Assembly (NCBI GenBank): GCA_003952965.2
Contig: CM025852.1
Span: 5,304,825-5,368,824 of the forward strand
Direction: 5' to 3'
Source of the DNA: Morella rubra
Taxonomy: Eukaryota > Streptophyta > Magnoliopsida > Fagales > Myricaceae
Length of the DNA: 64,000 bases
Translations under genes and position numbers: made by a program
The notes under the pieces: model-generated
The model's database searches: none
What the model was told of the DNA's origin: nothing
Seen by the model: only the letters and a program-made list of their open reading frames with translations
Shown: one piece after another, positions 44,552 to 57,699 of the stretch
Layout of the letters: each line of letters begins with the position of its first letter
Numbering within the stretch: position 1 is the stretch's first letter

Positions 44552-47500
44552 ATGTTTGGTTCGACGAACCGTAAGTGTTCCTTTTAACTTTTCATTTCAT
44601 CCTTGAAGTAGTGTGTTTTTTTGTATTTGCTTTTGTTAATCCGAATTGTGTCCATGTTCTTGGAAGCTACTCATCCTGCCTTGGCTTATTTTGTGTTCGT
44701 ATTGTGCGAACTGATTTTTTCCGGGGGAAGTTGGATTCGATTGGACGCTCTTATTTGTGGATTTAGTTACGCTTTTGGGAAATAGTGGGGTAGGTCTTCC
44801 AGATCCTAGAGGAGTTATTCTTGCAGTTATTAGAGGCTCTTCTCGATTTTCTCATTTTGGTGGTTGCATCTTGGGTCTCGTTAGTCATATGATTTAAAAA
44901 ATGGTTATACAGCAATCAAGAGTTTGGTCTTCCCCCATCACAGTTTTTATCTATGTTTTATTAATTTTGTTGGGCCATTTGTAGTTCAACCATTCGTGTG
45001 TGTTCATCAGTGTGAGTAGGACTTGCATTTATTCATATTTATTAACATGTTTTTGTACTTGGACCTTCTTTTTGATAACAAAAGAATTAATCAGTGTTTT
45101 TCAATGTAACAGCTTTTGGGCAGTCATCTAATAGCCCATTTGGTTCCCCATCAGTCTTTGGGCAGAACAGCGCAGCGAGTAACAATCCTTTTGCCCCAAA
45201 GCCCTTTGGTAGCTCAACCCCTTTTGGTTCACAAACTGGGGGCTCCTTATTCGGGGGTACTTCAACAGGAGTGTTTGGTGCAGGCCAGTCGTCTTCACCT
45301 TTCTCTTCAAACACAACCTTTGGTGCTTCATCATCACCAGCTTTTGGGAGTTCAATGCCTACTTTTGGAGCATCTTCTACCCCTGCTTTTGGTAGTTCAT
45401 CTTCCTCTTTTGGAGGTATGTCCAACAATTGCTTTTGAAGTTTCTATGTAGTAATTTGTCCCTTCTCCTATCTCCATCCCATCTTTTTCTTTGGCATAAT
45501 TCTTGAGTAATTTACATAATTTTCTCACTAGAAGTATCACTGATTGCACTATCGTAATGTCCTTGAGGCATGCTTAGTGAGATTTGCGATAAAGGAGTTG
45601 TGCATGCATATGTTAATTTTAGTTTGTTAATAATCGAATGTTATTTCATGCTTGAGTATCCAGGCAAGAGGATGTTATGAGTAGATAGCTTGAGCTAAAA
45701 TATCTTTTTTATTTTTTATTTTTTATTTTTATGTGTAAAACAAATGTACTCTTGAGAGTTTGACTGACATGAGTAGATGGTTGATGTAATACGGAAAAAC
45801 TTTTCGATGATTTTTGAGATGAGTAGTCTTGGTGGAAACTTGTAATTTCCTGGCTTAGTATGATATAATGTCTCTTGCAGTTTTTCTCTTATTGCCAGAA
45901 AAGTTTTTCATCAGCCTTATGCTGTTTATTTTGCTATTGGGTTGTTTATCTGCATTGTATGCACTTGAATTACACTGCAAGTTTATCTACCCAACTTGTT
46001 TCCTCTTTCTCATTTGTTGTTAATGGAAATGATGTTTCTTCTGTCTCTATAGGATCCTCCGTCTTTGGTCAGAAGCCTTCTTTCGGAGGGTTTGGGACTA
46101 CTTCAACTCAAACAAGTCCCTTTGGAAGCACAAGTCAACAATCGCAGCCAACCTTTGGGAATAGCATATTTGGTTCCTCCACACCTTTTGGTACGAGCAC
46201 CCCCACATTTGGTGCTACAAGCACCCCTGCCTTTGGTGCTACGAGTACCCCTGCCTTTGGTGCTACGAACACACCTGCTTTTGGTGTTACGAGCAGCCCT
46301 GCATTTGGTGCCACAAGCACCCCTGCCTTTGGTGCTGCGGCCACCCCAGCCTTTGGTTCAACAGCAAGTCCTGCATTTGGTAGCACAGGGACTGCTTTTG
46401 GTGTATCGAATGCCCCTGTATTTGGATCTAGCGCAGCTTTTGGAGCTTCAAGCAGCCCTATTTTTGGATCATCAACTACCTCTGCATTTGGTGCCTCAAG
46501 CACTCCTGCTTTTGGTGCCTCAAGTTCTCCTGCTTTTGGGGCTTCAAGTACCCCATCCTTCAGCTTTGGGTCCTCTCCAGCTTTTGGCCAATCAACTTCT
46601 GCATTTGGTAGCAGCCCATTTGGCACCACTCCCACTACTTTTGGAGCTCAAAGTTCTCCATTTGGTGAGTTATCTCCAACGTATTCAACCAGTTATTATT
46701 GATATTTTTGTGATAAGCATCCTTATTCAGATGAGGAACTTCTGTTAGGGTATGCATCTTTACTACGCTATCTTGTTTGACATTTATTGACTTGTCTCCT
46801 TATGAGCTGTGTACAGGAGCACAGTCTTCAACCCCGGCATTTGGCAGCTCTGGCTTTGGGCAGTTACCTTTTGGGAGTCAACGTGGGGGAAGTAGGGTAG
46901 CTCCCTACGTACAAACTACTGAAGCTGATAGTGGTGCACAGTCTTCTGGGAAGTTGGTGTCAATATCAGCCATGCCTGTCTACAAAGATAAAAGCCATGA
47001 GGAGTTGAGATGGGAGGACTATCAACTGGGAGATAAAGGTATATTTTACAAAATATGTCAAAATTTTAAATTGTTATGGTCCTTGTTGCCGGCAATGTCT
47101 GACTAACACTTCATGTTATTACATGAAATTTCAGGTGGACCACTTCCTGCTGGTCAGGCAGCTGCTGGGATTGGATTTGGTTCATCTCCTGCAAGTTCAA
47201 GTCTTCTTGGTCCTTCCCCAACGTTTGGTCAATCTTCTTCGGGTCCTTTCTCTACCTCAATACCTTCCAACCCATTTGCACCAAAAGCTCCTAGCATTGG
47301 TGGTTTAAGTTTTGGAACATCAACTGCTCCTACATTCAGTTCCTCACCATTTGGTGCATCAACTTCATCTGGCCTTTTTGGATCATCATCATTGCCGACA
47401 TCATCAACATTTGGTGTTGGTTCATCTCCATCTATTTTTGGTTCTTCGTCGCCCCTCTTCAGCTCTGGTCCATCTCAGGCAACAAATACAGCATTTGGTG

Positions 47501-50500
47501 GTAACACTCAGTCCTCCCCATTGTTCCAATCCTCCGCACCTTCGATTGGCCAGACGGGCTCTGCTTTTGGACAGACTACTACGGCTTTTGGACAGAATAC
47601 TGGTTCACCCTTCGGTCAAGGAATGCTTGGTTCTTCTACCCCAGGATTTGGGGCAAATACTTTCTCAAGCACTTCATCACTTGTTAGTTCGAGCAATGCA
47701 TTAGGTTTTGGTCAATCAAATGTAAGTATATGTTTCAGTTATTGAACTTGTTACAATGTCATTTTTTAGGCTTCATATTTGATTTTTTATGTAGGCCTTA
47801 TCTCCTGAGTGAAAATTGGGAGAAAAATAGATTATATGATTTCTGTTGTGAGAGTTCTATTTTGTTTTTATATGCTTTCTCCAACACTTTTTTGCCCTCT
47901 GCTGCTTTGGTTGGAGCACCCATTTCCTCCTATTCTGTTTTCAATCGTTGTCAACTTTTGATCTCAAATATGTCTTGTCATGGAGAGCGTCATGAGTCGA
48001 TGCTTGGTGTGTTGGTATGGGAAATGGAATATAGGATGTATCTAATGTACAGAGACTTGTAATTCATCCTTCAATATATGCCCAATCAAACTCTGAAGGG
48101 ACTTAATAATTTCATCTTATTTGCTCAGGAAGCATACCCTTTCTAGTTCATGACTAACACTCTAGTAAAGGTAGCTTGTTTGTAGCAATTCAACACAGGT
48201 GCCTGATGGTTTCTTGACATTTGAGTGACTCCTGTCTTTGTGCATGTTCCTTTTTATGCTCCTGCTGACTGGTTCTGGGCCATTTGACTGGTATTGATGC
48301 ATTAGTTAATCCTGATGCTCAGGCTATACATGATTCTTAATTATCTCTTTGCCTGTAGCCTTCTTTTTCAGTTCCTTTCCAACCATCTCAGCCTGCTCAG
48401 GCAACTACCAATTTTGGCCTCAGCAATTTCGGTGTAACACAACCAGGTATCTTCAGTTTGTAGCGTTTTCCCCACGTTAATTCTGTGTTAAAGAAAAACA
48501 ATTTCTGCAGTTTTTATTTGTTAGGGTGCTGACTCTATTGCTTTCCGGCGTTTTGTAGCTGGTGGAAGTCTCTTTGGTGGAACGCCAGGCATTTTGGGTC
48601 AGAGTAACTTTGGACAGTTGTATGTCATATGTCATGCCTCCTGTAGTTGCTGCTTTCTGCATACATAATCACTAATCTTGGATATGTGCAAAATATATTA
48701 ATGCATGTACCATACATACACAATAACTAATTCCTCCAGATTACTAATAAGTTTTTGATTGATTTGAACTTTCATCTTACATGGAATTTAAACTAGGATG
48801 AAGAAAACTCATGATTCGGGGAAACTTCAGGATGAAGAGAACCCCATTTGATATGAGACGCTGCCCCTCCCCCACTTTTATTCCTTTCTAGTTAAATTCT
48901 CATGTCACCTGAATAGTTGTATGGTTGGCTTGTTTTATGATGTATCCGTAGTTCATGTTAATGGTATATTTATTAAATTTCTGGAAACAGAAAATTTACC
49001 CTCTTTTTCTCTTATCAGTTAATGATGTGCCCTGGCATGCTAAATCTTTAACAGGTCTGCTACTCAGAGTTCTGCAGTTGTTCAACCAGTGCCTGCTACA
49101 AATCCATTCGGAACACTCCCTGCAATGCCTCAAATGTCAATCGGTCGAGTTGGAACTGCACCTTCAATTCAATATGGAATTTCTACCCTGCCTGTAATAT
49201 GACTGTCCTGAACTTTGCTTTGTCTACAACAGAAATTTGAGTTGATAGAATTCAGTGTTAAGTCTTTTATATTTGAGCTTAGTGGTCTACTTTTCTTCTT
49301 CTAACGAAAAATGATGAGGGTAAACATGTTCTTGTCCTTGTTTTCTATCAGGTTGTTGACAAACCTGCTCCTGTTAGAATATCATCCTTATTAACTTCTC
49401 GCCACCTGTCGCAAAGGCGGATTCGGATGCCTGCTAGGAAATATCATGCTAAGAATGATGGTCCAAAGGTGGGAATGATGCTTCATTGAAGACTTAAGCT
49501 GGGTTTTTTAGTTATTTTTACTTTGCCATGCATTGAATTTGTACCTAATGGTGATTGCTTCTTGTTTTATGCAGGTTCCATTCTTTAGTGACGATGAAGA
49601 AACACCCAGCACACCAAAGGCAGATGCTCTTTTTATGCCTAGGGAAAACCCAAGAGCACTGGTCATTCGACCCACAGAACAGTCTCCTATGAGAGCTAGC
49701 ATGGAGAAGACATCTCCATTGAAGGATACATCTACTCCAGCTCATGAGAATGGTAAACTCCTGTTACATTTTGTGCCGTCTGGTTTCTGGTGCACTTGAG
49801 ATGTACTTGAAGTTTTTTTTGTTGTTTTTCCTAAGTCAGATGTATTTGGAGGTTGAAACAAAGCTCGTGTGGAAAAGAATCTGTGTTTCCTAATAGACTT
49901 TGATTTCAGATTCATTTCAGCATTGGTTTTCTTTAAGCTTTTATGTCCTCCTTTTGGGCATGTTACTTCCCTTTTTTGATGCTGCTACAATCTTGAGCAC
50001 TACCTTAAAATTTTATGGGTGTATAACTAATTACTGACAGTACTCTGGAACATAATCGAGAGTCATTGTTCTCCCCTGTTTTTGAGATTTTTATCTTTGG
50101 AGTAATGTTTTTTTTTTCTTCCCGATTTTATGTTTTAAAATTCTCTAGATTTCAGAAACACGGATTTCTGGTTTTGACTGAGTAAGTCCAAGCCTGATAG
50201 GCTGACACTTTCAATGACAACGTTGATTCAGGGAAAACTTCTCAAGAAGCAGGTGGACCTTCCCAAGGTGGCTCCAACTCAGAGGATAAAAATAGTAAGT
50301 AGAATTTTGTTTTCCAACTAGTAGTTCCAAATAACTTCATGTTCTGTGGAATTCTTTTATTTGTGTTAATAATGCTGCTATGCTATTTCATTATATGAAA
50401 AAATTGATGTTCAAATTGATGAGTAGTGCTACGATCGCTATCTAAAGCTGATGTCTCATTAACTGTTTGTTTTTTGCTGACCCTGTCATGGAAGCCCAGC

Positions 50501-51539
50501 AATAGGGTAGTTTGGAAGGACAGTTACTACATACGAGACATATGGAGTAACTGTCCTTCTATTTGCTATTCTTTAGCTACCGATGGGCTTCATAACGTCG
50601 TTTAATTAAAGTCATTGTGGTATTCAATTGGAGAAACTGTGAAGTAAATGCTTAAATATTGCAATTTTCAGTAAGGCCATTGTGCAGGTAGATTTTCTTG
50701 TAAACCCTATTTAGTTTTTCCTTCGTTCATATTCTCTTTGTTGCAATACCAGTCACGACCTGTAAAAAAGATACTACATAATGAATCATAGATCCCAGAA
50801 TCATAATAATTTCGTAATGCTTTCCGATTTATGGGACCAAGTTGATTGGCTTGCATACAGCATGATCTTTGTTTTTTACTGTTCATTTTGATTTTGTATA
50901 AATATGGCAGAAAATCAAGTTGAAAATGGTTTTGCCAAAGATGGTGTTCATATTCCCAGAGTAAACCAGAAAGCAAATGGAGTTCATGACGATCATTCTG
51001 TTCAAAAAGGGGATTCTTACATGACACTCAGTGGCCACAGAGCTGGTGAGGCTGCCATTGTATATGAGCATGGAGCTGACATTGAGGCACTAATGCCAAA
51101 GCTCCGACGTTCTGATTATTACACCGAGCCTCGAATCCAAGAACTGGCGGCTAAGGAGAGGGGTGAACCAGGGTTCTGCCGGCATGTCAAGGACTTTGTG
51201 GTTGGACGTCATGGCTATGGAAGTATCAAATTCTTGGGTGGGACAGATGTGCGACGGCTTGATCTTGAGGCTCTTGTTCAGTTTAACAATCGTGAGGTGA
51301 TTGTCTACATGGATGACAGCAAGAAACCTCCCGTTGGACAAGGTCTAAATAAGCCTGCCGAGGTTACGCTTCTTAACATAAAATGCTTTGACAAGAAGAC
51401 CGGAAAGCAGTATACAGAGGGGCCAAAAATTGAAAAATACAAGGAGATGCTGAAGAGGAAGGCTGAGGACCAAGGTGCCGAGTTTGTGTCTTACGACCCC
51501 ATCAAAGGAGAATGGAAATTCAGAGTCGATCACTTCTAA
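44552..51539 (+). CDS. NUP98: Nuclear pore protein NUP98
   Basis: Coding exons: 44552-44570, 45113-45415, 46053-46664, 46817-47038, 47135-47721, 48359-48446, 48559-48619, 49055-49193, 49352-49468, 49575-49752, 50232-50294, 50911-51539. All junctions are GT-AG and the frame holds for 1005 residues, near the usual plant length of about 1000. Residues 1 to about 560 are FG and GLFG-type repeats that fill the pore channel. The GLEBS motif that binds RAE1/GLE2 ([17 protein letters not shown]) lies in exon 46817-47038 and its end in the next. An arginine-rich stretch ([15 protein letters not shown]) follows near residue 700. The last exon encodes the NUP98 autoproteolytic fold ([20 protein letters not shown] to EWKFRVDHF). 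The ORF stops directly after His-Phe, the residues preceding the cleavage bond in animal NUP98. This is the source of the arrays at 1-22874. Confidence 0.95.
46217..46384 (+). repeat. 24-bp coding minisatellite in NUP98 exon 4
   Basis: Seven direct units of 24 bases encode variants of TSTPAFGA. The repeat sits just before the [10 protein letters not shown] block where the amplified array units begin, and it is absent from those units. Confidence 0.9.
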
Positions 51540-52120
51540 GTATGAACTGTGAGGTGAAGATAATCTGGTCATATGTGCTGCCCCAGTCTGCTGATAAGAA
51601 AGTGCGGACCCCACTGTGCTACATTGTGATGTGGGGAGAAGCCGTTTGTATTGCATTTTGGGTTCTGTCCTGGATGACTCGAATTTTTTTGCTCTTCAAC
51701 TTTTTGTATAGAAGCTACCAAATTGTGATATATCAATTTCAGTGGATTTTTTCTCGCAAAGCAAGAAGGTTGGTGCATGTGTACTTGGAAATTATTTATT
51801 GTGTTCAGGCAAGAGTTAGTTCCTTCCAGGCAACCACGAGGACTGCACAAAACGTGGAGCTGCTGGAGAGATGGAACCTGTCTACTCAGATGCCTGAGGC
51901 TGCGTGTTGAATTTACTCTGCTGGGCTATTTGTGTACTGGTGTTAAATGTGTGCCGCCGTGCTATTTGTTGACTTTGAATGTTATTTCTGTGGTGATTAG
52001 GTGTAGTTTGCTCACGTATAACTCCTGTGGTTGGTGACCCCCTTGTGGGGTTATGTTCTTGTAACCCTTGTATTTAGAACTCTGGCTGCTATATAGCCAT
52101 ATGGAAAAATATACTGACAT
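51540..52120 (+). other. Probable NUP98 3' untranslated region
   Basis: T-rich sequence directly downstream of the stop, without splice-supported coding potential. Open frames here (for example 51512-51910) have no domain or conserved motif. The polyadenylation site cannot be placed exactly. Confidence 0.45.
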
Positions 52121-52740
52121 TTGTCCAAAAAAAATTTCAACCCTGGCATCATGTCTTGTGCGCTCTCTGTGTCGTGGGGTTTGCGGTTTCTTGTCTCGTT
52201 GGGTCATTTTTTACTATGTTATGGTACTACTGTTTTTGTCTCCACTTGCATTTGATGGTACTGCAAGGGATTTATTGGATGGACATTATTTAGACAGTAT
52301 TTTGTTGCCAATAAATTAAATATTTCCCTCTTTGTTTGAGGCCGAAATTTCCGGGAAGTGGTTTTCCGCGAACATTATTCAAATGCGTGCCCTTTATGTT
52401 AAGAATGTGTGGAGAAGAAATGAATCGAACGTGTGGTGGGCCGTTTGGATGGTGAACCAATGAGGTCAGAAGACAAAATTCAGGTCATTGATCCAGAATC
52501 AACTATCCACTATAGCCACAAAGAGTTCAAGCAATTGAAGTTGGTTTCAGGAATAGATCCCCAAGATGGACATATTCCACCTTTGGGCCATTTCCTCGGC
52601 CTTAGTTTGTGCCAAGATGTTTACTTGTTACTGGGCCATGAGCCCAACATTTGCTACTTAGTTGTTGTGTGTTTGTGAGGGGCCGTATCTCCGCTCTGCT
52701 TTTTGCAAATTGTTTCTGTGAATAAAGCTTGCCATTGTCC
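52121..52740. other. Spacer between NUP98 and RPL9
   Basis: No recognised gene. A plus-strand open frame (52433-52678) lacks known motifs. An AATAAA at 52721-52726 could be a polyadenylation signal of an older transcript. Confidence 0.4.
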
Positions 52741-52962
52741 AACAAACAAAAGTAAAAAAAGCAAAAAGATTGAACAACCCAATCGGTAAAGGAAATTGAA
52801 TGAAAAAATTACGCTGGGCCTCGGGTGAGACTTTGAAACCCAGTACTCGTTGGGCCCAAGAACCGAACAATTTAAGGTGGGAGAATCTCCCCCTATCAGG
52901 TGGTATGGTAGTAGGGTTTTGGTCGGGGCATCGCGGCGGCAGCAGAGACAGAAGCGTTAGAG
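52741..52962 (+). promoter_or_regulatory. RPL9 promoter with site II and telo-box elements
   Basis: TGGGCC occurs at 52815-52820 and 52851-52856 (site II class). TAGGGTTT at 52912-52919 is the reverse complement of the telo box AAACCCTA. This pairing is typical of plant ribosomal protein and growth-related promoters and is bound by TCP-type and telo-box factors. Confidence 0.65.
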
Positions 52963-54099
52963 ATGAAGAGTATACTATCTTCGGAGACCATGGACATCCC
53001 GGAAGGGGTGAAGATAAAGGTGCAAGCGAAGGTGATAGAGGTGGAGGGCCCACGGGGCAAGCTGACCCGTAACTTCAAGCACCTCAATTTGGACTTCCAG
53101 CTGATCACCGACGACGAAGGCAAGAAGAAGCTCAAGGTCGAGGCGTGGTTCGGGTCGAGGAAAACCTCTGCTGCTATTCGGACCGCTCTGAGCCACGTCA
53201 ATAACCTCATCACCGGCGTCACCAAGGGCTACCGCTACAAGATGCGCTTCGTCTACGCTCACTTCCCTATCAACGCCTCTATCACCAACTCCAATCGTTC
53301 CATCGAGATCCGTAACTTCCTGGGCGAAAAGAAGGTCTCTTCCTCTTTCCCTTTCTCTTTTCAAAAGTTTTGAATTTTTCGATGGACTTCTTTCTAATTG
53401 CTCTGATTTGTATTGTTTGATTTGTGTTGGAAGCTACCACATGATAAGACACTGTTACGTTTTTGTTATTGTTGAGTGTTGCGGACTTTCGAGTTAATGC
53501 TATTGTATAATTGATATGTTTCTCAAATTTGATGTAGTTTGTGTTCTGGGTATTTCTCTAGAAACTTGCCCATGACATCCATTTGGATTGTGCGGCCTGT
53601 TGAGGTTTTCTTGATTTGACCAATCTAAACTTGGTAGCCTTCGATTGGCATCGTGGTTTATATTCTTGTGTTGTTCTGGTCTTATCAGGTCAGGAAAGTG
53701 GATATGCTCGAAGGTGTCTCCATTCTTCGGTCTGAAAAGGTTAAGGATGAGCTCGTTTTGGATGGAAACGACATCGAGCTCGTTTCTCGCTCAGCTGCCC
53801 TGATAAACCAGGTACATTTTCTGCCCATTTGTGTGCTTTATGTGTGTGAGAGCAGGATTGCTTCGATATATTAGAGTTAGGATTGCTTTGATATAAAAGA
53901 GTCAGGATTGCTTCGGTATAAAAGAGTCAATTTGCAGACTTCTGGCCTACCTTCTTTGCAAGGCTTCCCTTTTCTGACGAGACTCTTTTCCCCTCTGTTT
54001 TTTGGTTAACAGAAATGCCTCGTCAAAAACAAAGATATCAGGAAATTTCTGGATGGTATCTATGTCAGTGATAGAGGAACGGTAGCAGATGAAGAATGA
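52963..54099 (+). CDS. RPL9: 60S ribosomal protein L9 (uL6)
   Basis: Exons 52963-53334, 53689-53811 and 54013-54099 join in frame with GT-AG introns to give 193 residues, within one or two of the family length. The start [20 protein letters not shown] matches the conserved N-terminus of plant L9. The body contains [15 protein letters not shown] and [16 protein letters not shown], and the C-terminal part reads [12 protein letters not shown], then [16 protein letters not shown]. The protein has two alpha/beta domains and sits on the 60S subunit near the GTPase centre and the sarcin-ricin loop. No breaks are seen and the gene looks functional. Confidence 0.95.
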
Positions 54100-55231
54100 T
54101 TCTTATTTGGGGATAATTGCTTAGCGATGGAGCAGTGCTTTCTATAGTAATTTTGTTTTTTCTTCCCCCCAGTGTTCTACTACTAGAGCATATCTTCTTT
54201 GCTTTGTCTGAAATACATGGATTAGCTATTAAATATCGACATTTAACTCTAGAATTTTTTATCTTTTGTTTTTCTCTAGAATTTTTCATGAATTTGTTGT
54301 GGTGGGTTTTGTTTGTCAAAGTATTGTGCATTTAATATATGAACTTATTTGTTCGAGGAGGTTAGGATTCTAAATGAAACGATAAGTTCAAGATAAGTCG
54401 GTATGGATCGTTTGAACTGACATTGAAAGATATTTGTGTATGATAGACATTTAAGCAAATGATTAGTTCATACATAACACTAATTGGAATAACAGCACCA
54501 AATGTCAAAAGGAATGTCAAGAATTCAGAGCTGGACGGCTCGTCCAATTGGCAGTTCAAACTGGACATTTTGCAGCAGGGTGCTCGTAGTCACGTAGGTT
54601 GCCCCTCTTTACTAGATGTATGTAATCTCTCTTTATTCTGAATGGGTTCTTAACTTTCCTCTACATAATCCTTTCGATCTTGTCATATTATGTCTCACTA
54701 ACAATAAGTCTTAACGGTTACGGAACGCAACCTGTCAACTGTCAATTTTGGTTGTTTAGTTTGGACAAAAGGTGTGATAATTGCAAAGTATTAATGATTT
54801 GAGAGTTTAGTTTGAACCGAAGTTATGATAACTAGAAAATATAATAAAATATGTATTTTTTTCTTCTATTTTCTCAGAGGAAAAAAGGACGACTGCCCCC
54901 AATTTTTTCTTTAATTACTCAGCTAGCTAGGCGCCTATATCTGGCCGTTCTATAGTAAGTTTGATGATTGCCTACTTTCCTAGAAGATCGTCCAAAACCT
55001 GGGACAGCCTCGAGGACCTTTCAAGCCCTTTACTTGCTTGCTTCCCCCCCCTTTTTTTTTTTTTTCGTGTGGTAATTCATAGGAAATTCATTACGGATCA
55101 GAGTCACAGGACATAATCTCCATAGGAATAGAAGATAAGTTCATAAACCGAAACAGCTATTATTAGAAGCTCATTTGGCTAAGAGATGGGCCAATTTGTT
55201 GATCTTCTGAGGAATCCAGTGGGCTGCGTTG
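54100..55231. other. RPL9 3' region and AT-rich spacer
   Basis: The first 250 bases are probably the RPL9 3' untranslated region. The remainder is AT-rich with a C/T homopolymer tract at about 55045-55065 and no gene, until the RNase-H relic near 55176. Confidence 0.5.
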
Positions 55232-55236
55232 GCGTG
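55176..55236 (-). pseudogene. Fragment of a plant RNase-H-like (RVT_3) domain
   Basis: On the minus strand the sequence reads AAHWIPQKINKLAHLLAK and then a stop. This resembles the end of the RNase-H domain found in LINE-type reverse transcriptases and related plant genes. The Copia insertion at 55237 separates it from its upstream part at 62081-62200, where only decayed sequence is seen. Confidence 0.35.
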
Positions 55237-55425
55237 TAAACTTCGGTAATGCAGAGGCAAACACAAAACCATAAAAGCCCTTAAAAATATGCGGGGGACC
55301 ACACTGCGTAACAGAAGGAATAATTGAAATGACGGCATGAGGTGCTGCGATATGAGCTATGGTTTGAATAGCTGGAGAGCAAGGCTAACTGTGCTGTAAC
55401 ACCTCAGCATCTTCATGCTACGATA
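55237..55425 (-). repeat. 3' LTR of the Copia element, shortened
   Basis: Aligns to the 5' LTR at both ends but lacks about 113 bases present there (roughly 59888-60000), which include a TATA-like stretch. Confidence 0.85.
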
Positions 55426-55439
55426 TGCCCCCACAAGCT

Positions 55440-57450
55440 ATAGAATATAAATTTTCTATTTTCAGCTTGGACAAATGTGAGAAGAGAAGAGAAGATGGGA
55501 GAGCCTTAGTGAAGAGATCGGCTAATTGAGCATTGGTGCGTGCGTGGGCACCGCAAAGCCAACCAGTCTGGATTTGATCACGGAGGAGGTGACAATCAAT
55601 TTTTATGTGTTTTGTCCTCTCGTGAAAGACGAGATTGGTGGTAATACGCAGACTGCTTAGTTGTCACAAAGCAGAGTAATCGGTTGAGGATGAGAAATAT
55701 GAAGATATGTAAGAAGAGAATGGATCTAGAGAAGCTCAAAACTTGTGCTAGCCATAGCATGATACTCCGCCTCGGCAGAAGATCTGGAGAGGATACTTTG
55801 TTTTTTGGAATGCCAAGAAATCAAGGAACTGCTAAGGAAAACGCAATATCCGGTGACAAAGTGGTTGGATTCCGGGCAGGTAGCCCACTCGCTGTCACAA
55901 TAGGCACGAAGGAGAAGTGAAGATGAAGAAGAGAAAAGAATGCTCTGACCAGGCGCCTTCTTCAAGTAACGTAAGATCTGGTGGGCTACATGAAGATGAA
56001 CATCAGACAGATGTTGCATGAATTGGCTAAGCTTGACAACAAGATATAGCAACCTGCCAATAAGACGTCGGTAAGCAGCACCATCAGGAAGAGGAGTGCC
56101 AGATTCTTTGCTCAAAGTCAAGTTTTGTTTCATTGGCAATTTGACAGGCCAAGCACCAAGAGATCCCGAGTCAGCCAGGATGTCAAGGGTATACTTCCTT
56201 TGACATATATGGAGTCCACAGGGAGAATGGGCAACCTCAAGACCCAAGAAATACTTGAGGTCCCCAAGAGACTTGATCTTAAATTGTGTAGATAAAAAAG
56301 TTTGTAGAGAATCAACAGAAGCAAGGTGAGTGCCAGCAACAATTATATCATCTATGTAGACAAGCAAAGCTAAGAAACGGTTGCCAGTGGTAAGAGTAAA
56401 CAAACTATAGTTTGACTTTGACTGTACAAAACCAAATTGAATGAGGGCAGATGAGAACTTAGAGTACCATTGACGAGAAGCTTGCTTGAGGCCATATAAA
56501 CTTTTATCTAGCCAACATACTTGGTGAGGTAAACCAGCATAATAGCCCAATGGACGTTGCATATAAACCTCCTCATCTAAAGTGCAATGGAGGAAGGCAT
56601 TATGTACATCAAATTGCCGAAGAAACCAACCATGGACAGCTGTAATAGCTAGCAAGGAACGAACAGTAACCAGTTTCGCAACTGGAGAAAAAGTCTCATG
56701 GTAATCGACCCATTCAAGCTGAGTGAAGCCTTTTACTACTAATCTGGCTTTATAGCGTTCAATACTACCATATGAATTGTATTTGATCTTGTAAACCCAG
56801 CGACAGCCAATTGGGTCTTTGCCTGAAGGAAGATCTATTAAGGTCCAAGTTTTATTTAACTCCAGAGCAGCTAACTTAGAAGACATGGCATTGTGCTATT
56901 GAGGATCACGGACAGCCTTTTGGCAAATATTAGGTTCAATATGAGAGGAGATAATGTGGTAAAAGCTTTAAAAGAAAGTGACAAATGGTGATAAGAAAGA
57001 ACATGAGAAAGATAGGAAGTACCTGAGCTTGCCCGAGAAAGAGATAAAGGAGCAAGGAAGTTACTCATAGCCTACTGACAATGAAAATCCTGCAAGAATT
57101 GAGGTGCAGATCTGGTATGTGTAGAACAACGTAAAGATGGAGGTGAGACAGGTGTAGGTGTTGGAGATGTTTGAGGAGAAATAGGTGGAGAAAGAACTAT
57201 CTCAACATCATTAAGTGGAGATGCTTGAGATGGATCGGAAGAAAAAATGGTTGGAGGATAAGATAGGCAATCTGGTAAGGATTTGGTAAAAATAAATGGA
57301 TGAGGAGAAGAAGAAGGAATAACCAAATGGAGAGGAAAGACATTTTCGTGAAAGACTACGTGTTTAGAAATAAAAATGCTGCATGTATTGAGGTCCAACA
57401 ATTTATACACTTTGATGCCAAAAGGGTAACCAATAAAAACACACACTCAG
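55440..57450 (-). pseudogene. Copia reverse transcriptase and RNase H, broken
   Basis: A 386-residue open part (55726-56886) carries the RVT_2 reverse transcriptase: LELNKTWTLIDLPSGK, GCRWVYKIKY, the FDVHNAFLHC block and the catalytic YIDDIIVAG motif. It continues into RNase H (YCDSEWATC, SSAEAEYHAM). A TAG at 55726-55728 replaces the usual tryptophan codon after ELL, and further frameshifts occur down to about 55440. Upstream, 57072-57446 holds the integrase C-terminus (GYPFGIKVYK) and a proline/serine-rich linker. Confidence 0.85.
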
Positions 57451-57699
57451 TTATGAGCATCAAATTTCTTTTGACCTTGTGAGAGAGTGGAAGCAAAAGC
57501 CAAATACCTTGAGGTGAGCATAAGAAGGGCATTTTTGAAATAGAATTTCAAAAGGAAATTTATTGGCAAACAATGGTGTAGGGATACGATTTATAAGGTA
57601 AATGGCCGTCATAATGCAATCTGTCCAGTATTTCAAGGTAAGACCAGATTGAAAACGTAGGGACCTAGCTACCGGTAAGATATGTTGGTGTTTACATTC

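Noticed and set aside
51345-51656. Open frame antisense to the end of NUP98
   Set aside because: It mirrors a well-supported conserved domain on the other strand and has no features of its own.
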